Shown in pieces: positions 21,350 to 28,918 of a stretch of 38,733 bases of DNA. The first letter of the stretch is position 1. Each line of letters starts with the position of its first letter. The stretch spans positions 1 to 38,733 of the forward strand of contig NZ_BOMV01000090.1 in assembly GCF_016862375.1 (NCBI RefSeq). The letters run 5' to 3'. A program made the position numbers and the translations under genes. The notes beneath the pieces are model-generated. The model saw only the letters and a list, made by a program, of their open reading frames with translations, searched no databases and was not told the DNA's origin. Origin of the DNA: Paractinoplanes rishiriensis. GTDB taxonomy: Bacteria > Actinomycetota > Actinomycetes > Mycobacteriales > Micromonosporaceae.

Positions 21350-23473
21350 TTGAGCGATCCCACCGTCCTGCAACAGGAAATCGCGGTCGAGCAGCAGCAC
21401 GTGGACCGGGTCTACGCCCGGCTCACCGAGCTACGCCGGGACGCCTCGCGCGCCGAGAAGGAGGGCTACCAGCTGGCCGGCGTCGGCACGTTCGGCGCCC
21501 TGGTCGAGCGGGACGCCATGGTCTACCACGCGGCCCGGCGCCGGCGTGCCCTCGACACCGAGTACGAGGGCCTGGTCTTCGGCCGGCTCGACCTCCGGGG
21601 CGGGGCCACCCACTACGTCGGCCGGATGGGCATCCGCGACGAAAATTCGCAGCCCCTGGTGGTCGACTGGCGGGCGCCCGCGGCCGCGGCCTTCTACCGG
21701 GCCACCGCGGCCGAACCGCTCGGCGTGGTGCGCCGCCGGATGATCCAGTCCAGCCGCGAGCGGGTCACCGGCATCGAGGACGACCTGCTCGACCCCGACT
21801 CGGCGCCGCCGGACATGCGGGTGGTCGGCGACGGCGCGCTGCTGGCCAGCCTGTCCAAGGCGACCGGGCACGGCATGCGCGACATCGTCGCCACCATCCA
21901 GCGCGAGCAGGACGACGCGATCCGATCCCCCGCGTCCGGCGTGACGATCGTGACCGGCGGGCCGGGCACCGGCAAGACCGCGGTGGCGCTGCACCGCGCC
22001 GCGTACCTGCTCTACTCGGATCGCAGCCGCTTCGCCGGCGGCGGCATCCTGGTGGTCGGCCCGTCCGGCGTCTTCGTCGAGTACATCGCGACCGTGCTGC
22101 CCTCGCTCGGCGAGGACACCGCGACCCTGCGCTCGCTCGGCTCGCTGATGCCCGGCTACGACGCCACCCGGGTCGACCCCGGCCCGGTCGCGGCGATCAA
22201 GGGCTCGCTGCGGATGCGGCGGGTGCTCGAGCGCGCCTCGCACGACGCCGTGCCGGACGGGCCCACCGAGCTGCGCCTGCTCTACCGCGGCGCGCTGCTG
22301 CGGCTGGACGCCCGGCAACTCGACGACCTCCGCCGCCGGGCGCTGCCCCGCGGGGCCCGGCGCAACGAGGTCCGCGGCACCGGCTTCGACCGGGTCTTCG
22401 ACGCGCTCTGGCAGCAGGCCCGCCAGCTCAAGGTCACCGGTCTGCCGGAGAAGCGCGAGTTCGAGGCGGAACTGGCCGACCGCACCGACTTCCGCGAGTT
22501 CCTCAAGGCCTGGTGGCCGCGGTTCACCCCGATGCGGGTGCTGCGCTGGCTGGCCAATCCGGGCCGGCTTCGTAGGTACGCGAACGGCCTGCTCTCCCGC
22601 GAGGAGATCGGCACCCTCCAGGGCTCGTTCGACGGGCTGGGCGAGCACGGGCCGACGATCGCCGACGTGGCGCTGCTCGACGAGCTGGACGAGCTGATGG
22701 GCCGGCCCCGGCAGCCGGCTCGCAAGACCAAAAACCCGTTCCACGTTCGGGACGGGATCCAGGAGGTCAGCACCTATGCCGACCGGCAGGCCGCGGCCCG
22801 GGCCCAGCAGGTGCAGCGCGACGAGGACTACCGCGACTTCGCGCACGTGGTGGTGGACGAGTCGCAGGACGTCTCGCCGATGCAGTGGCGGATGATCGGG
22901 CGCCGCGGCTCCTATGCCTCCTGGACCGTGGTGGGCGACCCGGCGCAGACCGCGTGGGCCGGCGACCCGGCCGAGCTGGACCGGTCCCGCGACCGTGCGC
23001 TGGGCTCGCGCAAGCGCAACAGCTACGCGCTGACCACCAACTACCGCAACTCGGCCGAGATTTTCGCGGTGGCCGCGTCGGTGATCCGCACGATCATGCC
23101 GGACCTGCCGCTGCCGTCGGCCGTCCGCAGCACCGGCGTCGACCCGGTCGACCTGGTGGCCGAGCCGGCCGCGCTCGCGGACGTGGTCCGCGAGGTGACC
23201 GAGAAACAGCTCACCGAGGTCGACGGGACGATCGGAGTGATCACGCCGGTGCCGCGCCGGGAGGAGATGGCCGGGTGGGTGGCCGGGCTTCCCGAGCGGG
23301 TCCAGGTGGTCACGGCGCTGGAGGCCAAGGGCATGGAGTACGACGCCGTGGTGCTCGTCGAGCCGGGCTCGCTGACCCGCGATCCGGCCGGCATCCGCAC
23401 GCTGTACGTCGCACTCTCCCGGGCCACCCAGCGCCTGACCACCGTCGGGACGGATCCGCGCTGGCACCCCTGA
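21350..23473 (+). CDS. HelD-family (UvrD-like SF1) helicase, RNA polymerase-recycling factor
   Basis: About 707 residues. Opening coiled coil (LQQEIAVEQQHVDRVYARL...), then a segment typical of HelD (YVGRMGIRDENSQPLVVDWRAP). Walker A is GGPGTGKT at residues 203-210, an insertion follows, then Walker B in FAHVVVDESQDVSPMQW, then TVVGDPAQTAW, TTNYRNSAEI and the C-terminal ALEAKGMEYDAVV ... LYVALSRATQRL. HelD proteins bind RNA polymerase and use ATP to strip it from stalled complexes. The actinobacterial HelR subgroup also displaces rifamycins. Whether this one is HelR-like cannot be judged by eye. Probable start is TTG 21350 with GGGAG ten bases upstream; TTG 21305 is possible. Tandem repeats overlap its stop codon. 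Confidence 0.9.
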   Translation: MSDPTVLQQEIAVEQQHVDRVYARLTELRRDASRAEKEGYQLAGVGTFGALVERDAMVYHAARRRRALDTEYEGLVFGRLDLRGGATHYVGRMGIRDENSQPLVVDWRAPAAAAFYRATAAEPLGVVRRRMIQSSRERVTGIEDDLLDPDSAPPDMRVVGDGALLASLSKATGHGMRDIVATIQREQDDAIRSPASGVTIVTGGPGTGKTAVALHRAAYLLYSDRSRFAGGGILVVGPSGVFVEYIATVLPSLGEDTATLRSLGSLMPGYDATRVDPGPVAAIKGSLRMRRVLERASHDAVPDGPTELRLLYRGALLRLDARQLDDLRRRALPRGARRNEVRGTGFDRVFDALWQQARQLKVTGLPEKREFEAELADRTDFREFLKAWWPRFTPMRVLRWLANPGRLRRYANGLLSREEIGTLQGSFDGLGEHGPTIADVALLDELDELMGRPRQPARKTKNPFHVRDGIQEVSTYADRQAAARAQQVQRDEDYRDFAHVVVDESQDVSPMQWRMIGRRGSYASWTVVGDPAQTAWAGDPAELDRSRDRALGSRKRNSYALTTNYRNSAEIFAVAASVIRTIMPDLPLPSAVRSTGVDPVDLVAEPAALADVVREVTEKQLTEVDGTIGVITPVPRREEMAGWVAGLPERVQVVTALEAKGMEYDAVVLVEPGSLTRDPAGIRTLYVALSRATQRLTTVGTDPRWHP

Positions 23474-23500
23474 CTGGCACCCCTGACTGGCACCCATGAG
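23462..23500. repeat. Three tandem 13-bp units across the HelD stop codon
   Basis: TGGCACCCCTGAC (23462-23474), the same again (23475-23487), and TGGCACCCATGAG (23488-23500). TGA codons fall at 23471, 23484 and 23497, one in each reading frame of the plus strand, because 13 is one more than a multiple of 3. The first is the actual stop of the helicase gene. The tract ends eight bases before the opposing gene's stop. Confidence 0.92.
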
Positions 23501-23508
23501 CAGAGCCG

Positions 23509-24447
23509 CTACGGGATCGGGATGCTCACCGCGTTGTAGGTCGTGGTGGGCTCCGCCGGCGTGGTGAAGCGGGCGTTGGGCAGCCAGAACCGCTTGCCGT
23601 ACTCGGCGATCGTGGTCGGCACGTCGAAGGCCGGCGACGTGGTGCGGGAGACCACGGTGGCCTGCGAGCCGTCCCGGTTCAGGCGGAGCTTGGTGACGGT
23701 GTTGAGGCGGTTCTGCACCACGTAGAGGTCGCGGCCGCGCAGCCACAGGCCGTCGCCGTTGAGCACGTTCTCGGGTTCGCCGGCCTCGGTCAGGCCGAGG
23801 TCGATCTCGGTGGTGACGCCGTCGTAGGTGGTGCGGAACAGCTGGCCGGTGTTGCTCTGCACGACGATGAGCGCCCGGCCGTCCGGGGTGGGTGCGATGC
23901 CGTTGGCGTTGTTGCCGGTGGTGTAGACGAGGTCGCCGGTGAGCGGGATCGGGACGGCCGCGGCGGGTAGCGCGCCGCGCTTGCCGAGCGGGAGCTTGAA
24001 CAGCACCGGGTTACGCGAGTCGGTGTACCACGCGGCGCCGCCGGTGAGGGTGACGTCGTTGATGAACGCGGGCACGGTCTGCAACACGTAGGACTTCAGC
24101 ACGGCGCCGCTGCGCAGGTCGATGACCCGGGCGTCACCGCCGCCACCGCCGGCCACGAACAGCCGGCCACGGTCGTCGATCTTGAGGCCGAGCGACTGGG
24201 TGCCGGGGCCCTCGCTGAGCACCTTGCCGGCACCGGTGCGCAGGTCGACCCGGTAGATGTCGCCGTCGACCCGGGACCCGAAGTAGGCGTACGGCTTGCC
24301 ACCGATGGCGATGCCCTCGGGCTGGAAGCCGGCGGGCAGCGCGACCTGGTCGAGTACCCCGGATGGGGAATGTGCGGCCGCGGGCGCCGCGCCGAGCGTG
24401 AGTGCGAGCACGCTTGATACGACAATCGCGAGAGTACGTCTGGACAC
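23509..24447 (-). CDS. Secreted beta-propeller (SMP-30/NHL-like) protein
   Basis: 312 residues from GTG 24447, preceded by AAAGGA. The signal peptide (VSRRTLAIVVSSVLALTLGA, cleavage near PAAAHS) indicates export; the Arg pair is not a convincing Tat motif. The mature part has repeating blades: GFQPEGIAIGGKPYAYFGS, GDIYRVDLRTGAG, GLKIDDRGRLFVAGGG, NGIAPTPDGRALIVVQS and NRLNTVTKLRLNRDG. This pattern is that of SMP-30/gluconolactonase-like or NHL propellers. Catalytic metal ligands are not evident, so it may be a binding rather than an enzymatic propeller. Divergent from the CDF exporter; a shared regulator is possible. Confidence 0.82.
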   Translation of the reverse strand: MSRRTLAIVVSSVLALTLGAAPAAAHSPSGVLDQVALPAGFQPEGIAIGGKPYAYFGSRVDGDIYRVDLRTGAGKVLSEGPGTQSLGLKIDDRGRLFVAGGGGGDARVIDLRSGAVLKSYVLQTVPAFINDVTLTGGAAWYTDSRNPVLFKLPLGKRGALPAAAVPIPLTGDLVYTTGNNANGIAPTPDGRALIVVQSNTGQLFRTTYDGVTTEIDLGLTEAGEPENVLNGDGLWLRGRDLYVVQNRLNTVTKLRLNRDGSQATVVSRTTSPAFDVPTTIAEYGKRFWLPNARFTTPAEPTTTYNAVSIPIP

Positions 24448-24522
24448 GGAGAGATCCTTTCCAGGCGGTGCAATTGGGGTTGTCAATGAGTTCATACCCC
24501 ACAAGTGCCGAACCAGTTCGGC

Positions 24523-24551
24523 TTGCATACATAGCGATGTACGCATACATT
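24523..24551 (+). promoter_or_regulatory. Promoter of the CDF gene with alternating half sites
   Basis: TTGCAT (24523-24528) and TACATT (24546-24551) are 17 bases apart, a good housekeeping-type promoter. Between them are three alternating half sites: TACAT (24528-24532), ATGTA (24537-24541) and TACAT (24546-24550). Such symmetry inside the spacer is what a metal-sensing repressor would use. The sensor is not encoded next to it. Confidence 0.55.
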
Positions 24552-24587
24552 GGCTTCGGCGCGGGTCGCCGACGGAGGGTTGACAGC

Positions 24588-25502
24588 ATGGGAGCCGGGC
24601 ACGACCACGGCACGCAGGCTCTGCGGGCCGGGGCCAAACACCGCAGCCGCCTCTGGTGGGCCGCCGGCCTGCTGGCCGGGTTCATGGTGGTCGAGGCGGT
24701 CGCCGCCAGCCTGACCGGCTCGCTGGCCCTGCTCTCCGACGCCGGCCATATGTTCACCGACGTGCTCGGCATCGGCATGGCGCTGGCCGCGATCACCGCA
24801 GCCGGCCGGGCCGGCACCGACTCGCACCGCACCTTCGGGCTGTACCGCCTCGAGGTGCTGGCCGCGCTGGCCAACGCCGCCCTGCTCACCCTGGTGGCCG
24901 GCTACGTCGTGGTGCAGGCGGTGCTCCGGTTCAGCGAGCCACCCGAGGTGCCGGCCGGGCCGATGCTGGTGGTGGCCACCGGCGGCCTGATCGTCAACCT
25001 GGTCGCGTTCGCCCTGCTGCGCGGCGGCGCCAAGGAGAGCATCAACGTCCGCGGCGCGTACCTCGAGGTGGTCGGCGACCTGCTCGGCTCGGCCGGGGTG
25101 ATCCTGGCGGCGCTGATCATCGCGTTCACCGGCTGGGCGGCGGCCGACCCGATCGTGGCCGTCGTGGTCGCGCTGATGATCCTGCCGCGCACGTTCGCGC
25201 TGGGCCGCTCGGCGGTGCGGATCCTGGTCCAGGCCGCGCCCGAACACGTCGACATCACCGCGGTCCGCGAGCGCCTGGCCGCCGTGCCGGGCGTCTGCGA
25301 CGTACATGATCTGCACGTTTGGACTTTGACCTCGGGTATGGATGTGGCCTCGGCCCACCTGCGCCTGGACGCCGGCGCGGAACTGGGCGACGTGCTGAGC
25401 GTCGCTCGCGAGGCGCTGCACGACGACTTCGACATCGAGCACGCCACTCTCCAGGTCGAGCCGGTGGGGGCGGGCGGACGCTGCACGCCGGCCGGTTGGT
25501 GA
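24588..25502 (+). CDS. Cation diffusion facilitator (CDF) metal exporter
   Basis: 304 residues. The His-containing N-terminus (GAGHDHGTQ) is followed by about six membrane helices. The first metal site shows as LLSDAGHMFTDVLG (HxxxD, helix 2) and the second as EVVGDLLGSAG (helix 5, D...). A cytoplasmic C-terminal domain contains the HDLHVWTLTSG motif common in CzcD-like exporters. Most likely a zinc/cobalt/cadmium proton antiporter, though metal choice is not certain. ATG 24588 has GGAGGG eight bases upstream. The reading frame is open to 24402, overlapping the divergent gene, but that extension is not credible. Confidence 0.93.
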   Translation: MGAGHDHGTQALRAGAKHRSRLWWAAGLLAGFMVVEAVAASLTGSLALLSDAGHMFTDVLGIGMALAAITAAGRAGTDSHRTFGLYRLEVLAALANAALLTLVAGYVVVQAVLRFSEPPEVPAGPMLVVATGGLIVNLVAFALLRGGAKESINVRGAYLEVVGDLLGSAGVILAALIIAFTGWAAADPIVAVVVALMILPRTFALGRSAVRILVQAAPEHVDITAVRERLAAVPGVCDVHDLHVWTLTSGMDVASAHLRLDAGAELGDVLSVAREALHDDFDIEHATLQVEPVGAGGRCTPAGW

Positions 25503-25636
25503 TCACTTAGCTATGGCGATCATCACGGCTCAGGGTGCACGCTGATCACACCCGTCACCGAGTGTTCTGACCAGCGCCGTTCCCTCGGCACCTCCTCATA
25601 CGCTTGGTGGCCATGTCATCACGGAGGGATACAGTC

Positions 25637-25945
25637 ATGCAGTCGGTCATCCACCAGCCGAAGGTCGCGTGGGAGGGGGCCCGGGCGTTCGTTCGCGCGG
25701 CCGGCAGCCCGCACTCGGAGCAGTTCGCCGCGCACGTGCTCAACCGGCTGGGCAGCGAGGTCTACGGCCAGTACGCGGACACCCGGCAACGCCTGCTCAC
25801 CGCACTGGTCGAGACCGGCGGCGACCGGCACGCGAGCGACGTCGAGTCCGGCAAGTGGCGGGTGCGGCTCGAGGATCTGCTGCGCAGCCGGCCCGACCTG
25901 ACCGCGGCGGTCGTCGAACTCACCAGCGAGGCGCAGGAGCTCTGA
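25637..25945 (+). CDS. Small hypothetical protein
   Basis: 102 residues from ATG 25637, with GGAGGG eight bases upstream. The sequence is mostly helical and soluble: SVIHQPKVAWEGARAFVRAAG, EQFAAHVLNRLGSEVYGQYA, TRQRLLTALVETGG, and the C-terminal VRLEDLLRSRPDLTAAVVEL. No family or motif is recognised. Codon use matches its neighbours, and the ribosome site is good, so it is probably real. The 134-base gap upstream contains two TGATCA palindromes (25499-25504 and 25543-25548), of unknown meaning. Confidence 0.7.
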   Translation: MQSVIHQPKVAWEGARAFVRAAGSPHSEQFAAHVLNRLGSEVYGQYADTRQRLLTALVETGGDRHASDVESGKWRVRLEDLLRSRPDLTAAVVELTSEAQEL

Positions 25946-25964
25946 CGCACCGGCGGCTGTGAGA

Positions 25965-26001
25965 CTTTCGCGGATTTCGCCCTGATAGGCGTCCGCAAAA
26001 G
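25965..26001 (+). promoter_or_regulatory. Hairpin immediately before the PfkB gene
   Basis: CTTTCGCGGA (25965-25974) pairs with TCCGCAAAAG (25992-26001) at nine of ten positions. Inside it CGCC (25978-25981) pairs with GGCG (25988-25991) around a six-base loop. It ends six bases before the ATG at 26008, which has no clear ribosome site. It could be a translational control element, an operator, or the terminator of the preceding gene (though no U-tract). Confidence 0.45.
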
Positions 26002-26007
26002 TGGACA

Positions 26008-26949
26008 ATGTCGGATATGAGCGATGCTCGGGTCATGGTCTTCGCGCCAGCACCCCAACTCACTGTGACGATCGAGCAACAGCACGAAGAGCCCGAACTG
26101 CACGTCCATCCGGGCGGTCAGGGCATCTGGCAGACCCGCATGATCACCTCGCTCGGCGCCGAGGTGGTCCTCTGCGCCGCGGTCGGCGGTGAGGTCGGAC
26201 GGGTCCTCAAGCCGCTGCTCGACTTCAAGGGCGTGTCCCTGCGGACGATCCCCCGCGAGACGGGCAGCGGCTGGTACGTGCACGACCGCCGGGACGGCAG
26301 CCGGCGCGAGATCGCCGAGCGGCCCGGAGCGCCGCTGAGCCGCCACGAACTGGACGAGCTCTACAACCTGGCCCTGGCCGAGGGGCTCAAGGCCGGCATC
26401 GCGGTGCTCAGCGGGCCCGCGCACCCCTCCGTGATCAAGGCCGAGGTCTACCGGCGGCTGGCCGCCGACCTGCGGGCCAACGGCTGCCGGGTGATCGCCG
26501 ACCTGTGCGGCAACCACCTCAAGGCGGTGCTGGACGCCGGCCTCACCGTGGTCAAGGTCAGCCACGAGGAACTGATCGCGGACGGGCTCGCCAAGGACGA
26601 CTCCGAGCGGGCCCTCACCGACGCCCTGCTCAAGCTGCACGACGACGGCGCCGAGGCGGCGCTGGTCTCGCGCGCCGACGCGGGCGCGCTCGCCCTGATC
26701 AACGAAGAGATCTATCGGGTCGGCACCCCCAAGCTGACCCCCACCGACGGCCGCGGCGCCGGCGACTCGATGACCGCGGGCGTGGCCGCGGTGCTCGCCC
26801 GCGGCGGCGAGATGAGCGAGGCGGTCCGCACCGGGGCGGCCGCTGGCGCACTGAACGTCACCCGGCACGGGCTCGGAACCGGGCACTACGACGCGGTGCA
26901 GGTGCTCACCGAGCGGGTCAAGCTCACCCCGATCAAGAAGGCGCGATGA
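26008..26949 (+). CDS. PfkB-family carbohydrate kinase
   Basis: 313 residues of the ribokinase/PfkB fold. Near the N-terminus HVHPGGQGIWQTRMITSLGAE (residues 32-52) corresponds to the GGKGxN substrate-binding motif of the family. Near the C-terminus PTDGRGAGDSMTAGVAA carries the anion hole and catalytic base Asp253. The order and length resemble the 1-phosphofructokinase/tagatose-6-phosphate kinase group, but Trp/Ile replace the usual Ala-Asn after GGxG, so the substrate is uncertain. The stop overlaps the surE start (ATGA). ATG 26008 is used; ATG 26017 is possible. A hairpin directly precedes the start. Confidence 0.88.
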   Translation: MSDMSDARVMVFAPAPQLTVTIEQQHEEPELHVHPGGQGIWQTRMITSLGAEVVLCAAVGGEVGRVLKPLLDFKGVSLRTIPRETGSGWYVHDRRDGSRREIAERPGAPLSRHELDELYNLALAEGLKAGIAVLSGPAHPSVIKAEVYRRLAADLRANGCRVIADLCGNHLKAVLDAGLTVVKVSHEELIADGLAKDDSERALTDALLKLHDDGAEAALVSRADAGALALINEEIYRVGTPKLTPTDGRGAGDSMTAGVAAVLARGGEMSEAVRTGAAAGALNVTRHGLGTGHYDAVQVLTERVKLTPIKKAR

Positions 26950-27794
26950 CAACCGGTACGAGAATTCTGGTCACCAACGACGACGGCATCGACTCCCCCG
27001 GCATCCGGTATCTCGCCCGGGCCGCGGCGCGGGAGGGCCACGACGTCGTGGTCGCGGCGCCGATCGCCGAGTCGAGCGGCAGCAGCGCGGCGATGACCGC
27101 GATCGAGGAGCACGGCAAGATCATTCTGCACAAGCGGGAGCTGCCCGGCGCCAAGCACATTCCGGCGTACGCGGTGGCGGCGTCCCCGGCGTACATCGTG
27201 CTCCTGGCCCTGCGGGAAGCCTTCGGCGACGTGCCCACCGTGATCCTGTCGGGGATCAACCGGGGCGCCAACGCCGGCTCGGCGGTGGTGCACTCCGGCA
27301 CCGTGGGCGCCACCCTGACCGGCTCCTACGCGGGTCTGCACGGCCTGGCCGTCTCGCTGGACGTGCTCTCGCCCCGGGCGGCGTCGAGCCGCAGCGGCGG
27401 CGCCGCCATGGCCCAGATCGACCGCGAGGACGACGAGAAGCGGCACTGGAGCAGCGCCGCCGAGCTGGCCGCCCGGCTGCTGCCGACGCTGCTGCACACA
27501 CCGGCCGGCACGGTCTTCAACCTGAACGTGCCGGATCTGCACCTGGACGGCATCCGCGGGTTGCGGCGGGCCGCCCTGGCGCAGTTCGGTCAGGTGCAGA
27601 TGAGCATCGCCGAGGCCGGCGAGGGATTCGTGCGGACCGCCGTCCAGGCCGCCGACGAGCTGCTCGAGCCGCAGACCGACCTGGCCGCGCTGGCCGAGCA
27701 CTTCGCCGTGGTCACGCCGCTGCGCGCCCCCGTGGAGGCGGCAGACGTGCGATTCAACCTGGAGACGGTGCCGGTGCACTCGCCGGCGATATGA
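26946..27794 (+). CDS. surE: 5'/3'-nucleotidase SurE
   Basis: 282 residues. The metal-binding DD pair lies in VTNDDGIDSPG (residues 10-20), the Ser-rich loop in PIAESSGSSAAMT, and the conserved Asn in VILSGINRGANAGSAVVHSGTVGA. These define SurE, a metal-dependent phosphatase that hydrolyses nucleoside monophosphates and, in some species, polyphosphate. The SGTVGAT region and YAGLHGLAVSLD are typical. Acidic-basic insert around residue 155 (DREDDEKRHW). Coupled to the kinase gene by an ATGA overlap, so the pair are produced together. Convergent with the STAS gene, ten bases between stops. Confidence 0.93.
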   Translation: MTTGTRILVTNDDGIDSPGIRYLARAAAREGHDVVVAAPIAESSGSSAAMTAIEEHGKIILHKRELPGAKHIPAYAVAASPAYIVLLALREAFGDVPTVILSGINRGANAGSAVVHSGTVGATLTGSYAGLHGLAVSLDVLSPRAASSRSGGAAMAQIDREDDEKRHWSSAAELAARLLPTLLHTPAGTVFNLNVPDLHLDGIRGLRRAALAQFGQVQMSIAEAGEGFVRTAVQAADELLEPQTDLAALAEHFAVVTPLRAPVEAADVRFNLETVPVHSPAI

Positions 27795-27804
27795 ATTTTG
27801 AGGA

Positions 27805-28170
27805 TCAGGCTCCGGAGACGGCTGGCTCCTGGGTGTCGGCGCCGTCACCGTGCGGCTGTGGGTTGCCGAAGAGGCCGAGCAGCCCGGTCACCCACAGCTG
27901 GCGGTGCGCGAACCGGCTTGGCCGCGTGACGATCAGCTTGACCTCGCTGACCGCCGCGAGCTGGAAGGCGGCTACGAGGGCGCTGATGCCCACGGAGTCG
28001 ATGAAGGTTACGTGCTGCATGTTGAGCTCGATGCGGGAGAGACGTGCCTCGGCGAGCTGGGTCGCCACGGTCTCCCGGATCTCATACGCGTTCTCGACGT
28101 CGATCTCACCGTGCGGTGAAACCTCCACCACGTCGTCGGCAAGCGTCGACGTCATTATCGACAGCGTCAC
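27805..28170 (-). CDS. STAS-domain anti-sigma-factor antagonist
   Basis: 121 residues. The SpoIIAA/RsbV-like STAS fold is clear: VVEVSPHGEIDVENAYEIRE, RIELNMQHVTFIDSVGISALV with the phosphorylatable Ser59 in FIDSVG, then LIVTRPSRFAHRQLWVTGLLGLF. Such proteins release a sigma factor from its anti-sigma kinase when dephosphorylated. No kinase or sigma gene is adjacent, so its partner is elsewhere. GTG 28170 has GGAGGG seven bases upstream. The longer frame to 28254 is unlikely. The C-terminal tail is acidic and His/Gly-rich. Confidence 0.9.
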   Translation of the reverse strand: MTLSIMTSTLADDVVEVSPHGEIDVENAYEIRETVATQLAEARLSRIELNMQHVTFIDSVGISALVAAFQLAAVSEVKLIVTRPSRFAHRQLWVTGLLGLFGNPQPHGDGADTQEPAVSGA

Positions 28171-28486
28171 GCCAATTCCCTCCACCCGCCCGGAACGTCC
28201 GGGCGTCTGCTCCTCTGTGCGCGAACCGGGACGCAGCGTAGTGCGCTGCGTCACACGGTCCTTCGCCGGGGGCAGTCGAGACTACCCCCAAAAGGCTCGG
28301 TGCGACTGGCCGAAAGGCTAGGGCTCGAACCTGTTAACCAGCTGAGTGGCTCGTGTGAACCGGGTCAAGACTACCGGGGCCTGTCCAGTCGTTTCCAAAA
28401 CGTGATGGTGTCCACAGCGGACACGTTTGCCTCATGGCGCACATGGGCAGGTTGACTGGGTAGCGGGTGTACAGGAGGTAACAGAC
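28171..28486. promoter_or_regulatory. Divergent region between STAS and 28487 genes, with several inverted repeats
   Basis: No gene seen. Structures: GGGGC-AGTC-GA-GACT-ACCCC near 28270-28289; a six-pair stem CTGGCC/GGCTAG with GAAA loop at 28306-28321; and an inverted repeat GTGTCC-ACAGC-GGACAC (28408-28424) about 65 bases upstream of the 28487 start, a candidate operator. A tRNA-like string (GGTTCGAGCC, minus strand, near 28325) does not fold into a cloverleaf. No confident -10/-35 pair was found. Confidence 0.4.
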
Positions 28487-28858
28487 ATGTCTTTCCGGAG
28501 CAGCACCAAGGCGGAGCGAACCGCCGCGCAGGCGTGGGACTACCTGTCGTCCGCGGTGACCTCCGCCGGCGAACACGCGTCCAACGCGGCCGGCAAGGCC
28601 GGGGCGAAGAGCCAGGAACTGGCCGGCAAGGCCGGCGGGCGGGCGGACGAGGCGTGGAGCCGGGCGTCGGCCGCGCTGGACGTACTGGCCGGCCGCAAGC
28701 CGAGCCGCCCGTGGGGCCTGATCGTCGGCGTCGGCCTGGTCGGCGTGGCGCTCGGCTGGGCCGCGGCGAGCTATGCCCGGGCGGCACTCGAGCGTCAGGC
28801 CGAGGAGGAGGAGCGCGAACTCGCCCAGACCGCAGTGATCGTGACACCGGGCGAGTAG
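28487..28858 (+). CDS. Small single-pass membrane protein of unknown function
   Basis: 123 residues from ATG 28487, with GGAGG eight bases upstream. The first 65 residues are Ala/Gly/Lys-rich amphipathic helix (AGEHASNAAGKAGAKSQELAG) recalling stress or surface-binding helices. A membrane segment follows at about residues 75-95 (PWGLIVGVGLVGVALGWAAA), then a highly charged tail (RQAEEEERELAQ). This layout resembles YtxH/DUF3618-like actinobacterial membrane proteins, but I cannot assign a family. It is followed by a strong hairpin, so it is probably transcribed alone. Confidence 0.78.
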   Translation: MSFRSSTKAERTAAQAWDYLSSAVTSAGEHASNAAGKAGAKSQELAGKAGGRADEAWSRASAALDVLAGRKPSRPWGLIVGVGLVGVALGWAAASYARAALERQAEEEERELAQTAVIVTPGE

Positions 28859-28872
28859 CCGGACAATGCCAG

Positions 28873-28903
28873 CCGCCGGGCGGAGCCCTTTGCCGCCCGG
28901 CGG
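28873..28903 (+). terminator. GC-rich hairpin after the 28487 gene
   Basis: Perfect 11-bp arms CCGCCGGGCGG (28873-28883) and CCGCCCGGCGG (28893-28903) with a nine-base loop, 14 bases after the stop and 15 before the next start. No U-tract follows, and the 3' arm is very near the next gene's promoter. Confidence 0.7.
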
Positions 28904-28918
28904 TCCTAGTGTGGCCCC

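Noticed and set aside
28300..28360. tRNA-like sequence on the minus strand (CTCAGCTGGTTAAC, GGTTCGAGCC)
   Set aside because: D-arm-like and T-arm-like strings lie side by side with no anticodon arm or acceptor stem between them; no cloverleaf can be drawn.
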